From JASDSY01 sp041441465 (lineage in GTDB: Bacteria; Muiribacteriota; UBA9980), in the NCBI GenBank assembly GCA_041441465.1, contig JASDSY010000010.1, positions 310,001 through 374,000 of the forward strand: 64,000 bases of DNA, given 5' to 3'. The notes under the pieces were generated by a model. That model searched no databases, was not told where the DNA came from, and saw nothing but the letters and a program-made list of their open reading frames with translations. The stretch's first letter is position 1, and the number at the start of each line of letters is the position of its first letter. Positions 9,064 through 18,460 of this stretch are shown here, piece after piece. The position numbers and the translations under genes are program-made.

Positions 9064-11118
9064 TTAAAAATTAATTGTCCCTATGGCGCGGATTTCGATG
9101 TTCGGCTCGATCTCATTCATTGAAATAACCGGAAAATCAGGAGCGATGCGCGCTATAAATCTTTTAAAGTAAGGGCGCAGCCCCGGCTGCACTAACATTA
9201 TCGCATTCATCTGATTCGCCATGGCGCTCTGTATCAATACTCTGGCATTCTGATACACTTTCTGCGCGATATCAGGCTCTAAAGCCATATAGCTGCCCTG
9301 AATGGACTTTATCATCTTATCCTCGAGCTCCGGCTCGATCGTAATTACCGGGATATAATTTTCCGGGCCGAGATACTGCCTTGAAATTTGGTTTCTAAGA
9401 GCGCTTCTGACATGTTCGGTCATTATATCAATATTGCCGACATCGTTCGGTATGCAATCCGCCAGCGCTTCCAATATAAGCAGCATATTTTTAATGGATA
9501 CGTTTTCTTCCAGAAGGTTTTGTAAAATTTTCTGGAACGTTCCGGGCGGCACGGCATTAGCGTTAATGACCTCGTTCACAAGCTCAGCGTTCGTCTCTTT
9601 CAATGTGCTTATGATCGTCTGAACTTCCTGGCGTCCGAGAAGGTCGCGGGCATGCCTTTTAATGACTTCCTGAAGGTGCGTTATCAATATCGAAACCGGA
9701 TCGGCGACTGTATATCCTGACATTTCAGCCTGTTCGCGCTGCGATTCCGTTATCCATATCGCGGGAAGCCCGAATGCCGGTTCAGTAGTCTGTATTCCTG
9801 GAATTTCAGTCCCCTGGCTGCTTCCCATCGCAAGGTAATGCCCTATCATAAGATTATAAGAGGCGATTTCATTACCTTTTATTTTTATTTTATAGGTATC
9901 CGGCGGCAGCGATATATTATCGCGTATTCGGATCGGCGGCACAATCAAGCCTATATCGATAGCTGTCTGCCTTCTTATCATGTGTATTCTTTCAAGCAGG
10001 CCGCCCTCGGTTTGAGAAACCAGCGAAACAAGGCTGTATCCGATTTCGAGTTCTATCGGATCGTTAATCAATAAAGAAGCGACGTTCTCAGGTTTACGCT
10101 GTTTTTCAACCTCAGCTTCTTTCTGTTTCTCGACCGCCGCAACTTCCTGGGTAACTTTAGCCTGATTCATATAATAAGCCGAAATCCCCAGTATTCCGGC
10201 AATCGAAAAAAATGCCAATTTTGGAAGTCCCGGCATTATTCCCATAAACATCATTGCGCCTGAAGCGATTCCAAGAACTCTGGCGTCATTTAAAAGCTGC
10301 GTCGAGATATCCTGACCGAGGTTAGCTTCCGACGCGGATCTTGTGACAATAATACCGGTGGCGCTTGAAATCAAAAGGCTCGGCACCTGGCTCACAAGAC
10401 CGTCACCGACAGTGAGAAGCGTAAATACGGAAGCTGATTGGGCCATGGTCAGGTTATGCTGAAAAACGCCTATAATAAAACCGCCGACTATATTTATTAT
10501 GGTAATTATGATACCGGCGATAGCGTCGCCCTGTACAAATTTCGAGGCGCCGTCCATGGCCCCGTAAAAGTCAGATTCCATCTGTAAATTTTTCCTGCGC
10601 TTCCTGGCGTCATCCTCATTTATAAGGCCGGCATTCAAATCGGCGTCAATAGCCATCTGCTTGCCGGGCATTGCGTCCAACGTAAAGCGCGCCGCGACTT
10701 CCGCGACGCGTCCTGAACCCTTGGTAATTACTATAAACTGAATTACCGTTATAATCGAAAATATTACTATACCGACTATGTAATTTCCGCCGACAACGAA
10801 ATCACCGAACGCTTTAATAACTTTGCCGTCAAATTTATCGCCGTAAAGCAATATCAGTCTTGTCGACGACACATTAAGCGCCAGCCTGAAAAGCGTTGTA
10901 ACCAGGAGGACTGACGGAAATATCGAAAACTCTATCGATTCCTTAGTATACATCGATATGAGCAATATTATAAGCGACAGGGTTATGTTTACAGTCAGGA
11001 AAAGATCCAAAAATACTGTCGGCAAAGGGATAATTATCATTACGACAATGGCGATTACCGCTATCGTAATGAGCATATCTAGGCGTTTTAAAATTTCAGC
11101 CAACGGCACTTGAAGCAT
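9064..11118 (-). CDS. flhA: Flagellar export gate protein FlhA
   Basis: A 684-residue inner-membrane component of the flagellar type III export gate. The N-terminal half has about eight transmembrane helices and the FHIPEP-type loop (ARFTLDAMPGKQMAIDADLNAG), which is the hallmark of FlhA/InvA proteins. The C-terminal cytoplasmic half, from about residue 350, is the chaperone/substrate docking ring. The length is normal for the family. It lies in the fliP-fliQ-fliR-flhB-flhA series but is separated from flhB by a 248-base gap in which I see no gene or clear promoter. Confidence 0.96.
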   Translation of the reverse strand: MLQVPLAEILKRLDMLITIAVIAIVVMIIIPLPTVFLDLFLTVNITLSLIILLISMYTKESIEFSIFPSVLLVTTLFRLALNVSSTRLILLYGDKFDGKVIKAFGDFVVGGNYIVGIVIFSIITVIQFIVITKGSGRVAEVAARFTLDAMPGKQMAIDADLNAGLINEDDARKRRKNLQMESDFYGAMDGASKFVQGDAIAGIIITIINIVGGFIIGVFQHNLTMAQSASVFTLLTVGDGLVSQVPSLLISSATGIIVTRSASEANLGQDISTQLLNDARVLGIASGAMMFMGIMPGLPKLAFFSIAGILGISAYYMNQAKVTQEVAAVEKQKEAEVEKQRKPENVASLLINDPIELEIGYSLVSLVSQTEGGLLERIHMIRRQTAIDIGLIVPPIRIRDNISLPPDTYKIKIKGNEIASYNLMIGHYLAMGSSQGTEIPGIQTTEPAFGLPAIWITESQREQAEMSGYTVADPVSILITHLQEVIKRHARDLLGRQEVQTIISTLKETNAELVNEVINANAVPPGTFQKILQNLLEENVSIKNMLLILEALADCIPNDVGNIDIMTEHVRSALRNQISRQYLGPENYIPVITIEPELEDKMIKSIQGSYMALEPDIAQKVYQNARVLIQSAMANQMNAIMLVQPGLRPYFKRFIARIAPDFPVISMNEIEPNIEIRAIGTINF

Positions 11119-11366
11119 TAAATCACTACTCTAAATTAAATTTTATTTGTGTAATTTCAATTTTAATAAAAAATATCTCTTTTCCCAAATTCGCTTAAAT
11201 TAAAATTATGCCCGTATATATCAAACCATCTGAATCGTCAGGACATATATTTTAATTTATTTTCCAAATCATAATATTATATTTTTAGAAGTCTAATGTA
11301 TTAAAATAATTTTCAAGCAATTAAAATCGCGCTTTCTCCGCAGCGGCAGACAAATTTAATAAATTA

Positions 11367-12509
11367 TTAATTTTTCGGGTTAGTGCGGTAAAGCAGCGCG
11401 AGAATTTTAGCCACCACGTTATAAAACTCTTCCGGAATTGCTTCGCCGACTTCCACTTTTTCATATAATGCCCATGCCAACGGCTTATCTTCATGGAGCT
11501 TGATATTATTTTCAGCGGCGATTTCCCTGATTTTTTGGGCCATAAGGTCGGCGCCTTTAGCGACTACCGTCGGAGTGCTGGTTTCTTCGTCATATCTTAT
11601 CGCGATGGCAAGGTGTGTCGGGTTCGTCACTACCACTTTAGCTTTCGGTACTTCTTTCATCATCTGCCTTGTCGACATCGCGCGCGCCCTGCGTCTGATT
11701 TCCTGCTTAATCTGGGGATTACCTTCGTTTTGTTCCATTTCTTTGCGCATATCATATTTTGACATCATTATGCTCTTTTCAAATTGGTAATACTGATAAT
11801 AATAATCAAGAAACGATATTATCAAAAGCGCTATTATTATTTTTATGCTGAGTTCAAAGGCCATCGGGCCGGCTTTAGGGATTATAAGCTGCGCCTCCGT
11901 TCCGAGCAGCCCCGGAAAAAATCCGATGTTATTTACAAAGAAACTATATGGTATATAAATCACAATAGAAACTTTAATAAGCGATTTCACGAGCTCGAAA
12001 AGCGCTTCCGCCGAAAACATTTTTTGCAGGCCGCTGACCGGGTTGAAGCGGTTAAGATTAAGCATCATCGGTTCGAGCGAAAAATAAAAACCGGCCTGAA
12101 AAAAGCTTATTCCGAGGGCCGCGACCACCGCGCAAATAAAAAACGGACCTATCGTAAACCAGAAAGCTTTCGATAATTGAATTATCATTTTCGAAGTATA
12201 TAATTCGTCAAACCTTATATTCAAATTGACAAACTGCATCTTAAAATACGTAATAAGCTCGGAAACCATATAATTACCGAATATATATATATATCCGAAG
12301 CAGAACAAAAGAATGATCATAGCCGTAAGGTCCATCGACCTTGCAAGCTGGCCCTGCTTTCTTGCCTCTTCGCGCCGGTGCGGGGACGCTTCTTCAGTCT
12401 TCTGGCCGGTCGGCGAATCATCCGCGAAAAGCTGAAGGTCAAAAATCAATGAATCAGCGCCGTTAAATATGTTTTTTTTTTCTAATTCTAACTCAACTGC
12501 ATTTTCCAT
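11367..12509 (-). CDS. flhB: Flagellar export switch protein FlhB
   Basis: A 380-residue inner-membrane protein that sets substrate specificity in flagellar export. An unusual acidic/hydrophobic leader of about 35 residues precedes the usual start motif (KTEEASPHRREEARKQGQ). Four transmembrane helices follow. The self-cleavage motif NPTH lies near residue 293 in VVTNPTHLAIAIRYD. The cytoplasmic domain is complete. The gene starts 5 bases after fliR ends, so the two are translationally close. Confidence 0.95.
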   Translation of the reverse strand: MENAVELELEKKNIFNGADSLIFDLQLFADDSPTGQKTEEASPHRREEARKQGQLARSMDLTAMIILLFCFGYIYIFGNYMVSELITYFKMQFVNLNIRFDELYTSKMIIQLSKAFWFTIGPFFICAVVAALGISFFQAGFYFSLEPMMLNLNRFNPVSGLQKMFSAEALFELVKSLIKVSIVIYIPYSFFVNNIGFFPGLLGTEAQLIIPKAGPMAFELSIKIIIALLIISFLDYYYQYYQFEKSIMMSKYDMRKEMEQNEGNPQIKQEIRRRARAMSTRQMMKEVPKAKVVVTNPTHLAIAIRYDEETSTPTVVAKGADLMAQKIREIAAENNIKLHEDKPLAWALYEKVEVGEAIPEEFYNVVAKILALLYRTNPKN

Positions 12510-12514
12510 AAATA

Positions 12515-13297
12515 TTACCTTAAAAGATAAATTACCCGCATTATCTCGTCGAATATTCCGGTATATATCAAATATTTGATATACTTCATCATTTCCGGCA
12601 TATATAGCGTTATTACAAAAAAGCCGACCATTATGTTCACAGGAAAGCTGAGCATAAAAACTTCAATTCTCGGAACGGCCCTTGAAATAATCCCGAGCAC
12701 TATCATTATAAAAACTATCGGAACTACAACCGGCACGGACAATTTCAGGCTGAGTATAAAAACTTCCGGAACCTTTCCGATAATTTCGCCGAAAAAGCCT
12801 TTACTGTAAACCACCTGGCCAAGAGGCACGGATTGCAAACTTTTAGCGATGGCCTCTATAAAAAGATGATGGCCGTTCACAGCAAGAAATATCAAAAGGA
12901 AAATCAAAAAATTAAAAAATTCTATAATCGACTCTTCCTGCAGTGATTCCGGGTCGAAAACCTGGACCATGCTGAATCCGAGCTGGGTATTGGCGATTTC
13001 GCCGGCCAGCCTTATTCCTTCGATAGCTATTGTGGCCGTAAATCCGAATAATATCCCTATCAAAAGCTCTTTTATAACTATAAGCGCGAACATCGGCACG
13101 CCGGCCGGAATGTGCGCCGGCCCGTGCGCTGCCAGCTGTATAGGCAGTATCACTACGGAAATCAAAAGCGCGCTCGCGACCCTGACCTGACCCGGAATAC
13201 TCTCGGAGCCGAGAACCGGCGCCGTTGAAAATACACCCGAAACCCTTATCAATATTAAAAAAAATGTTTCTATATGCTCGAATATCTGAAATGTCAT
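12515..13297 (-). CDS. fliR: Flagellar export gate protein FliR
   Basis: A 260-residue hydrophobic protein with six or more transmembrane helices and conserved FliR patterns (RVSGVFSTAPVLGSESIPGQVR near the N-terminus, then a G-F-T-A segment and a QLGFSMVQVFDPES segment). It forms part of the FliPQR export core. It is flanked by fliQ upstream and flhB downstream on the same strand. Confidence 0.94.
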   Translation of the reverse strand: MTFQIFEHIETFFLILIRVSGVFSTAPVLGSESIPGQVRVASALLISVVILPIQLAAHGPAHIPAGVPMFALIVIKELLIGILFGFTATIAIEGIRLAGEIANTQLGFSMVQVFDPESLQEESIIEFFNFLIFLLIFLAVNGHHLFIEAIAKSLQSVPLGQVVYSKGFFGEIIGKVPEVFILSLKLSVPVVVPIVFIMIVLGIISRAVPRIEVFMLSFPVNIMVGFFVITLYMPEMMKYIKYLIYTGIFDEIMRVIYLLR

Positions 13298-13337
13298 TAA
13301 AAAACCGTCATTATCTTTATTTTATTAAACGTCAGCG

Positions 13338-13616
13338 CTATTTTATGTAGTTAGCCATATTTATAAATATATCACGCGTATAATCCGTTATAAATCGAAG
13401 CATCCAGTTGCCGAGAAATATTCCGGTAAGGCTCATTATCACGACTTTCGGAACAAAACTCAGAGTTTGTTCCTGAATCGAAAAAGCCGTCTGCAGGACC
13501 GATACTATAAGCCCGACTACGAGGCTTATCATTACAAGCGGGCCGGCCACTATCATCGTCACATATAACGATTTTGCTATTTGTTCCATTATGACGCGTT
13601 CATCCAAATTAAACAC
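13338..13616 (-). CDS. fliQ: Flagellar export gate protein FliQ
   Basis: A 92-residue protein with two transmembrane helices joined by a short loop containing the conserved QTAFSIQEQTLSFVPK pattern. This is the standard FliQ size and topology. It assembles with FliP and FliR in the export gate. It lies 117 bases after fliP and 40 bases before fliR. Confidence 0.94.
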   Translation of the reverse strand: MFNLDERVIMEQIAKSLYVTMIVAGPLVMISLVVGLIVSVLQTAFSIQEQTLSFVPKVVIMSLTGIFLGNWMLRFITDYTRDIFINMANYIK

Positions 13617-13733
13617 CCCGATAAGAATATAATTTAATTTTTTATTGCTCGATATATTTTATGCCGCTAATTTGTTAAAAAAAATTAAAATTTCCCGCTA
13701 ATGAATATTAATTCATCGAGCCGGCATTATTTT

Positions 13734-14669
13734 TCAAGAAAAACTTGAAACCAATGATTTTATTATGAGATGCCAGCCGTCGGCCAGCACGAAAATCAAG
13801 ATTTTAAATGGCAGCGATATCATGACAGGCGGCAGCATCATCATCCCCATCGACATAAGCACCGCGGCGACCACCATGTCAATTACAAGAAACGGCAGAA
13901 ATATAATTATTCCCATTTCAAAGGCTATTTTCATTTCAGAAGTTATAAAAGCCGGCAGCACTATATAAAACGGCACTTCGCTCTTTTTGTCGTACTTTTG
14001 ACCGTGCGCTAGATTTATGAAAAGGCTCAGGTCCTTTTCATCGGTCTGCCTGACCATAAAATCGCGAAGCACGTATGAGCTGCGCTCGAGCGCCTGAATC
14101 TGAGTTATCTGTTTGTTGAAATACGGCTGTACGCTTTCGTTATTAATGCGCGCGAATGTCGGCGACATCACAAAAAAAGTCAATATCAATGAAATACCGA
14201 TTAAAATCTGGTTAGACGGCAGCTGTTGAGTGGCAAGCGCCCTTCTCACGAATGAAAGGACTATCACAATACGCGTAAAAGCAGTCGCCATTATAAGTAT
14301 TGACGGCGCAAGCGAAAGCACCGTAAGGAGTATCAATATCTGCAACGAAGTCGAAACATCTTCAGGAGCGTTAGACGGGACAATGCCGAAATTTATTTTA
14401 GGCATCGTTATAGGATTTTGATTTGCAACCGCGGAGGCGGAACCGGTATCGGGGGCTTTAGGCGGCTGCAAAGCCTGAGCGCTTTTGGAAATATTGTCAA
14501 CCGGCGGCTTTATATCTTTTGAAAACGACGCCGGTTTAGCCACGGGCTTTATGTTCTGAGCAGAAGAAAACGCAGGAAAAAACAAGCATATCAAAATTAT
14601 CGACAGGGATAAAATAAAAAAGTGGCGTTTAAAACCATATAAAAGTTGCCGCAATATGGTTTGCGACAT
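13734..14669 (-). CDS. fliP: Flagellar export gate protein FliP
   Basis: A 311-residue protein, longer than the usual 245 or so because of a signal-peptide region (about 12-37) and a Pro/Ala/Ser-rich linker to about residue 95. The core has the FliP signatures: ILTVLSLAPSILIMATAF, then RIVIVLSFVRRALATQQLP, and the C-terminal helices ending in a dimer-forming segment near MGMMMLPPVMISLPFK. The ATG at 14669 follows a GGAGG ribosome-binding site. It is the first gene of the flagellar export operon and has a near-consensus promoter about 50-90 bases upstream. Confidence 0.95.
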   Translation of the reverse strand: MSQTILRQLLYGFKRHFFILSLSIILICLFFPAFSSAQNIKPVAKPASFSKDIKPPVDNISKSAQALQPPKAPDTGSASAVANQNPITMPKINFGIVPSNAPEDVSTSLQILILLTVLSLAPSILIMATAFTRIVIVLSFVRRALATQQLPSNQILIGISLILTFFVMSPTFARINNESVQPYFNKQITQIQALERSSYVLRDFMVRQTDEKDLSLFINLAHGQKYDKKSEVPFYIVLPAFITSEMKIAFEMGIIIFLPFLVIDMVVAAVLMSMGMMMLPPVMISLPFKILIFVLADGWHLIIKSLVSSFS

Positions 14670-14727
14670 AAATTAAACCTCCGAACGTACTCTGAATTAA
14701 GTTTACATAATATATTAATCACCTCAA

Positions 14728-14756
14728 ATTTTACTAAAATATAGTGTCATTGTCAA
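14728..14756 (-). promoter_or_regulatory. Sigma70-type promoter of the fliP operon
   Basis: On the minus strand a perfect -35 TTGACA is separated by 17 bases from a -10 TAAAAT. The predicted transcript starts near 14721, leaving a leader of about 52 bases before fliP. The flagellar gate genes thus seem to be read by the housekeeping sigma factor rather than by sigma28 or sigma54. Confidence 0.8.
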
Positions 14757-14961
14757 TTTAATTTTTACTTTTTTTTCGATTTTTTGACGCGCCGATTTAT
14801 CGTTCATTTTCGATCCGGGCATGTTCATTTTTATAAACGCCATTGAATAAAGGCGGCTGTCATGAATCCGGAATCATAAAACACAAATGCCAGATCAAAA
14901 ACCGCTCTAAAACTTTAAAATCAAAACATATAAAATTATCGCGCACCGTACGAACGAATTT

Positions 14962-15189
14962 TTATTCATCGGCTTCGCGTTCGGGAGTATCTATAAATTC
15001 GATAATATCACCCGGCTGACATTGCAGATGCCTGCATATCAAATCTAAAGTCGAAATCCTTATCGCCTTCGCTTTTCCGGTTTTCAATATGGATAAATTT
15101 TGTTCCGTAATGCCTATCAGCCGCGCGAGTTCATTTGATTTCATTTTCCGCCTGGCAAGCATTACATCGATATTTATTCTAATAGCCAT
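14962..15189 (-). CDS. XRE-family helix-turn-helix regulator (YozG type)
   Basis: A 75-residue DNA-binding protein with one helix-turn-helix (SNELARLIGITEQNLSILKTGKAKAIR), then the 'CxxLxCQPGDIIEF' ending typical of the small Cro/CI-like YozG group. It starts 12 bases after the DUF2975 gene ends on the same strand. DUF2975 membrane proteins and this regulator type are known as a recurring pair (YoaS-YozG in Bacillus). It probably regulates its own operon. What signal the pair senses is not known. Confidence 0.88.
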   Translation of the reverse strand: MAIRINIDVMLARRKMKSNELARLIGITEQNLSILKTGKAKAIRISTLDLICRHLQCQPGDIIEFIDTPEREADE

Positions 15190-15201
15190 TTTCGCCTCCC
15201 G

Positions 15202-15756
15202 TTAAATTGTGTATTGCTGTTCATCATTTATAAGCCGCGCCTCATCCATTACCAGAGAAATCAATATTATGGCGCTTCCTATAAAAAGCGTTGAAAATTG
15301 GAACGTGCCGACGCCGATCGACAGCAATCTTTGCCCCGGCGGATTATTCATTGAAATTGCCAAAATCATAAGAGTGTTCATAAATATATCCGTAAATGAC
15401 CATATTATAACTAGTTTGCCTAATTTCTTTATATAATTTATATTATCGGCCGAAAAAAATATTTTATTTTCATAAAGCGAAAAAAGTCCGGTCAGATACT
15501 TTGTCGCCAGCATTATGATTCCGCCCGGAATCATCGCTATAAGTGCGCATATTAATTCCGTATGAAGCGGCAGAATTTTACACAGCGTAAAATTATCAAC
15601 ATTGACATATTTCAAATATTCCGGCCAATTATTGTAATTCATCCAATATGCCAGTATAACAACCGGCGTCAAATAAAAAATGATGTTGCATATTAACCTC
15701 AGCCTGAAGCTTATTGTTTTTATTTTATGAATGTTATCGATAGTTTGTCCTGTCAT
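15202..15756 (-). CDS. DUF2975 membrane protein
   Basis: A 184-residue protein with four transmembrane helices (about residues 20-45, 70-98, 115-140 and 155-178), matching the DUF2975 pattern, including the N-terminal basic segment before helix 1 and the C-terminal short charged tail. It is cotranscribed with the XRE regulator immediately downstream. The function of the family is unknown. Confidence 0.8.
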   Translation of the reverse strand: MTGQTIDNIHKIKTISFRLRLICNIIFYLTPVVILAYWMNYNNWPEYLKYVNVDNFTLCKILPLHTELICALIAMIPGGIIMLATKYLTGLFSLYENKIFFSADNINYIKKLGKLVIIWSFTDIFMNTLMILAISMNNPPGQRLLSIGVGTFQFSTLFIGSAIILISLVMDEARLINDEQQYTI

Positions 15757-15844
15757 TTAAGCGCTCTCCTAAAAAAATTTTTATCAGACAATTTTCAACT
15801 CAAGAATTTATCATATAAATCAATCCCGGGTCAATAAATTTTAA

Positions 15845-17560
15845 TTAAAACATTCTATCCATACTAAAATACTGTTTTGAAGACCGGTCATCTCCTTTCG
15901 CGAAATCAAACCTTACCGGCGCTATCGGTGTTATTATGACAATACCGGCACCATATCCGCTTTTCAACTTAAACCCTGAAGAATTCGGACTATTTGAACT
16001 TCCCCAGGCATCGCCCATGTCATAAAAAATATGCGCGTTAAAATTTTTATTAACTTTATGGCGCAGTTCGACATTAGCTAAAAGCATTTTATTTCCAGTA
16101 AATTCCCTGAATTCAAATCCGCGAAGCGAGTTTACGCCTCCGGCGCCATATTCTTCATATATAGGAAGCGTCCCGCTGGAAATGGACAATGCCTTAGCCG
16201 TAAACCTTCCAGCCAGAACTTCATTCTTATTTAACGAATGATATTTTCTAAGCGTAAACCCATATTTAACAAAAGAATCAGGCCCTTTTAAAAAGCCGCC
16301 CGTCGAATCTATATTTGCTGAATGAAAAATTCCGGAAGATGGCTCGAAAACATTATTTCTGGTATCTTTGGCAATAACCGAACTTAAGGTTTGATAATGG
16401 CCTTCCTTTATATATAAATCGTTAATTATCTTTTTTATGCCGTCGCTATCGGCCAATTTTACATTTTCATCCTTAAAACTCAAAGTTCCGCTCAAAACAT
16501 CCGAAAAATGTTTCGTGGAAAAAATAGAAAATCCTTTGCGGCGCTCTTCATAATTAACGGCATCAAGATTATTCCTGTATAATTTTTGAGTCTGACTTGA
16601 ATTATATACATTTCCGCCGAGAGAATAATCTTTGCCTTTAAATTTCGGCTCCGTAAACTCAAGTTCATAAGCCTTCCTGCCGCCAAACTCGACATTCGCA
16701 TTCGCATATTGCCCTTTGCCTCTGAAGTTTTTTTCGGTAACGCCGACACCGCCGCTGAAGCCGTTAACGGAACTATAACCTCCGAAAAAATTATAAACTC
16801 CAGTTTTTTGCTCTTTCAGTTCGATTATGAATTCGATCTTGCCGGGCGCCGAACCCGCCTCGCAACGAGGCCTCACTTCGGAAAAATACCCGAGATTAAA
16901 AATTTTTTGAAGGCTTTTGCTTACTTTTTTATCATTATAAATTTCACCCTCACGAAATTTTATCTCGCGAAAAATAACATTTGAGCGGGTATGTTCATTT
17001 CCAACAACTTTTATTTTTTCAATGACATTCTCTTCGATAAAAAAAGTCAATACATCAGAGTCAAACGAAACATCACGGACTCTATTCATGACAAATCCAG
17101 CTTCGTCAAAAAGTTTTTGAATCGAACGAACATCGTACGAAATTAATGAATGGTTAAAGACATTGCCCTTTTTAGTCTGAATCGATGAAATTATTTTCGC
17201 CTCATCAAAAATCGTGTTTCCTTTTATAACAATATTTTTAACCGCAGGATTTTCAGACACGTTAAAAATAACTTTCGCACCGGATTCGACATTAATTACG
17301 CGAGATGTCACATCCGGCCTGAAATAGCCAATATCATATATTCTTTTTATATTTTCATCGATTATGGTTTTATTTAACCTGTCTCCGGCTTTAATTGAAA
17401 GCGATAACAATATTACGCTTTCCGAAATTTTTTGATTTCCGTCAACGATTATTTGAATAACTTTCGGATTATCGCCGGATTTTTTTGAATCGGCGTATAC
17501 AGCATCAGCCAAAGTAAAAAACAATATCAATATAATTACCATAAAATGAATATTTTTCAT
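15845..17560 (-). CDS. BamA/TamA-like Omp85 outer-membrane protein
   Basis: A 571-residue exported protein: signal peptide (1-23), three POTRA domains (about 33-258, with repeated 'V-x-G-N' turns at IVDGNQ, VIKGNT and VVGNEH), then an Omp85 beta-barrel of about 300 residues. The barrel contains the family motif LRGF near residue 485 and ends in a terminal Phe, the usual outer-membrane signal. Members insert beta-barrel proteins into the outer membrane. BamA normally has five POTRA domains and about 800 residues, so this short form could be the BamA of the lineage or a TamA-like paralogue. The ATG is preceded by GGGGTG. Confidence 0.85.
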   Translation of the reverse strand: MKNIHFMVIILILFFTLADAVYADSKKSGDNPKVIQIIVDGNQKISESVILLSLSIKAGDRLNKTIIDENIKRIYDIGYFRPDVTSRVINVESGAKVIFNVSENPAVKNIVIKGNTIFDEAKIISSIQTKKGNVFNHSLISYDVRSIQKLFDEAGFVMNRVRDVSFDSDVLTFFIEENVIEKIKVVGNEHTRSNVIFREIKFREGEIYNDKKVSKSLQKIFNLGYFSEVRPRCEAGSAPGKIEFIIELKEQKTGVYNFFGGYSSVNGFSGGVGVTEKNFRGKGQYANANVEFGGRKAYELEFTEPKFKGKDYSLGGNVYNSSQTQKLYRNNLDAVNYEERRKGFSIFSTKHFSDVLSGTLSFKDENVKLADSDGIKKIINDLYIKEGHYQTLSSVIAKDTRNNVFEPSSGIFHSANIDSTGGFLKGPDSFVKYGFTLRKYHSLNKNEVLAGRFTAKALSISSGTLPIYEEYGAGGVNSLRGFEFREFTGNKMLLANVELRHKVNKNFNAHIFYDMGDAWGSSNSPNSSGFKLKSGYGAGIVIITPIAPVRFDFAKGDDRSSKQYFSMDRMF

Positions 17561-17593
17561 AATTCACCCCGAATGTATAAATTCAACATTAAA

Positions 17594-17622
17594 ACAATAA
17601 CACAACACAAATTAAAAGTCAA
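17594..17622 (-). promoter_or_regulatory. Promoter of the BamA-like gene
   Basis: Minus-strand TTGACT, 17-base spacer, TATTGT, in an AT-rich stretch 34-62 bases before the ATG at 17560. Confidence 0.5.
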
Positions 17623-17795
17623 TAACTTTTTATTGTTTGTTATTAATATTTTATTGTTTTACAATAATAAATTATCGTATTATCTATTAAAAAATTTAGT
17701 TAAAAATAAAATAAATAAGATTTTTATGGAAAGAATAAAGTCAAAGTTAAAATGTACGGTTAGATTCTTCGGAGTCGTGATTAAAAGCTGCCATA

Positions 17796-17835
17796 AACAA
17801 ATACCGCCCGATTTTTCAACCGGACGGTATTTGTT
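17796..17835 (-). terminator. Hairpin terminator after the 43-residue zinc-ribbon gene
   Basis: A 15-bp stem with one mismatch (17796-17810 with 17821-17835) and a 10-base loop, 27 bases beyond the small gene's stop codon. The minus-strand distal arm ends in a T-rich ATTTGTTT. Confidence 0.75.
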
Positions 17836-17861
17836 AAATTGAGCTATGGTAATTTTTCAGA

Positions 17862-17993
17862 TTATTTCCAGAAATAAAACCATGATGCGAGACCGTTTAT
17901 AAAAGTATTTCCGCACTCGAGACATTCACAAAAGCTAAAATTATTTGTAACCAATTCGGAACCGCATTTTTCACATCTTGTTGTTTTCATCAT
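17862..17993 (-). CDS. 43-residue zinc-ribbon protein
   Basis: A short gene found by reading the minus strand. ATGATG at 17993 is preceded by AGAGGTG at good spacing, and the frame ends in TAA at 17862 directly before a strong terminator. The product has CEKC, then CECLEC, giving two cysteine pairs for one zinc ion, followed by a hydrophobic/aromatic C-terminus (SWFYFWK). Good ribosome-binding site, paired cysteines and terminator together argue for a real gene. The function is unknown; small zinc ribbons often bind nucleic acid or protein partners. Confidence 0.7.
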   Translation of the reverse strand: MMKTTRCEKCGSELVTNNFSFCECLECGNTFINGLASWFYFWK

Positions 17994-18460
17994 ATTAAAT
18001 TCACCTCTTCAGATAAGGCCTTAGAGCCATATCAATGTTTTATAATATCATCATTTACTGTTGCTGTTATTTTGTACTACGCCATTATGCCTAAGTTGAT
18101 TTAGTAAAAGACCATTTAGTGTTTTGTCGAATGAACGAGTTTTGCGGTTACACTTTTATAAGAGCAATTAGCGTGCCAAATTTTATAATTCTTTATTTAA
18201 AAGACATTTCGGGTGAATTTAATTTTTTACTTATTATTTATCATATTAAAATTGCTTTTATTATAATCAATTTTGCTTATTTTTTAAACAGCGAAACGTT
18301 GTTTTTTAAATTCATTTACATTAACTCGAATTAAAATAAAATATTTCTTATTGATAATTCTTATTTTATAAAACCAAAACTATCGAAATATGATCCTAAT
18401 CTTAATCATAATAAAAAATATTTCAGCGGTCATACTTTAAGCAAGTCAAATCAATACAGG
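17994..18460. other. AT-rich intergenic stretch without a clear gene
   Basis: About 470 bases of low-GC DNA between the small zinc-ribbon gene and the EFR1 gene. A plus-strand frame of 71 codons lies here, but it is composed almost wholly of Ile, Phe, Asn and Tyr, lacks a ribosome-binding site and resembles chance translation of AT-rich DNA. I see no RNA gene or repeat. Confidence 0.5.

Noticed and set aside
17546..17842. 98-codon plus-strand frame upstream of the BamA-like gene
   Set aside because: It overlaps the BamA-like promoter and the small gene's terminator, is AT-driven in composition and shows no domain.
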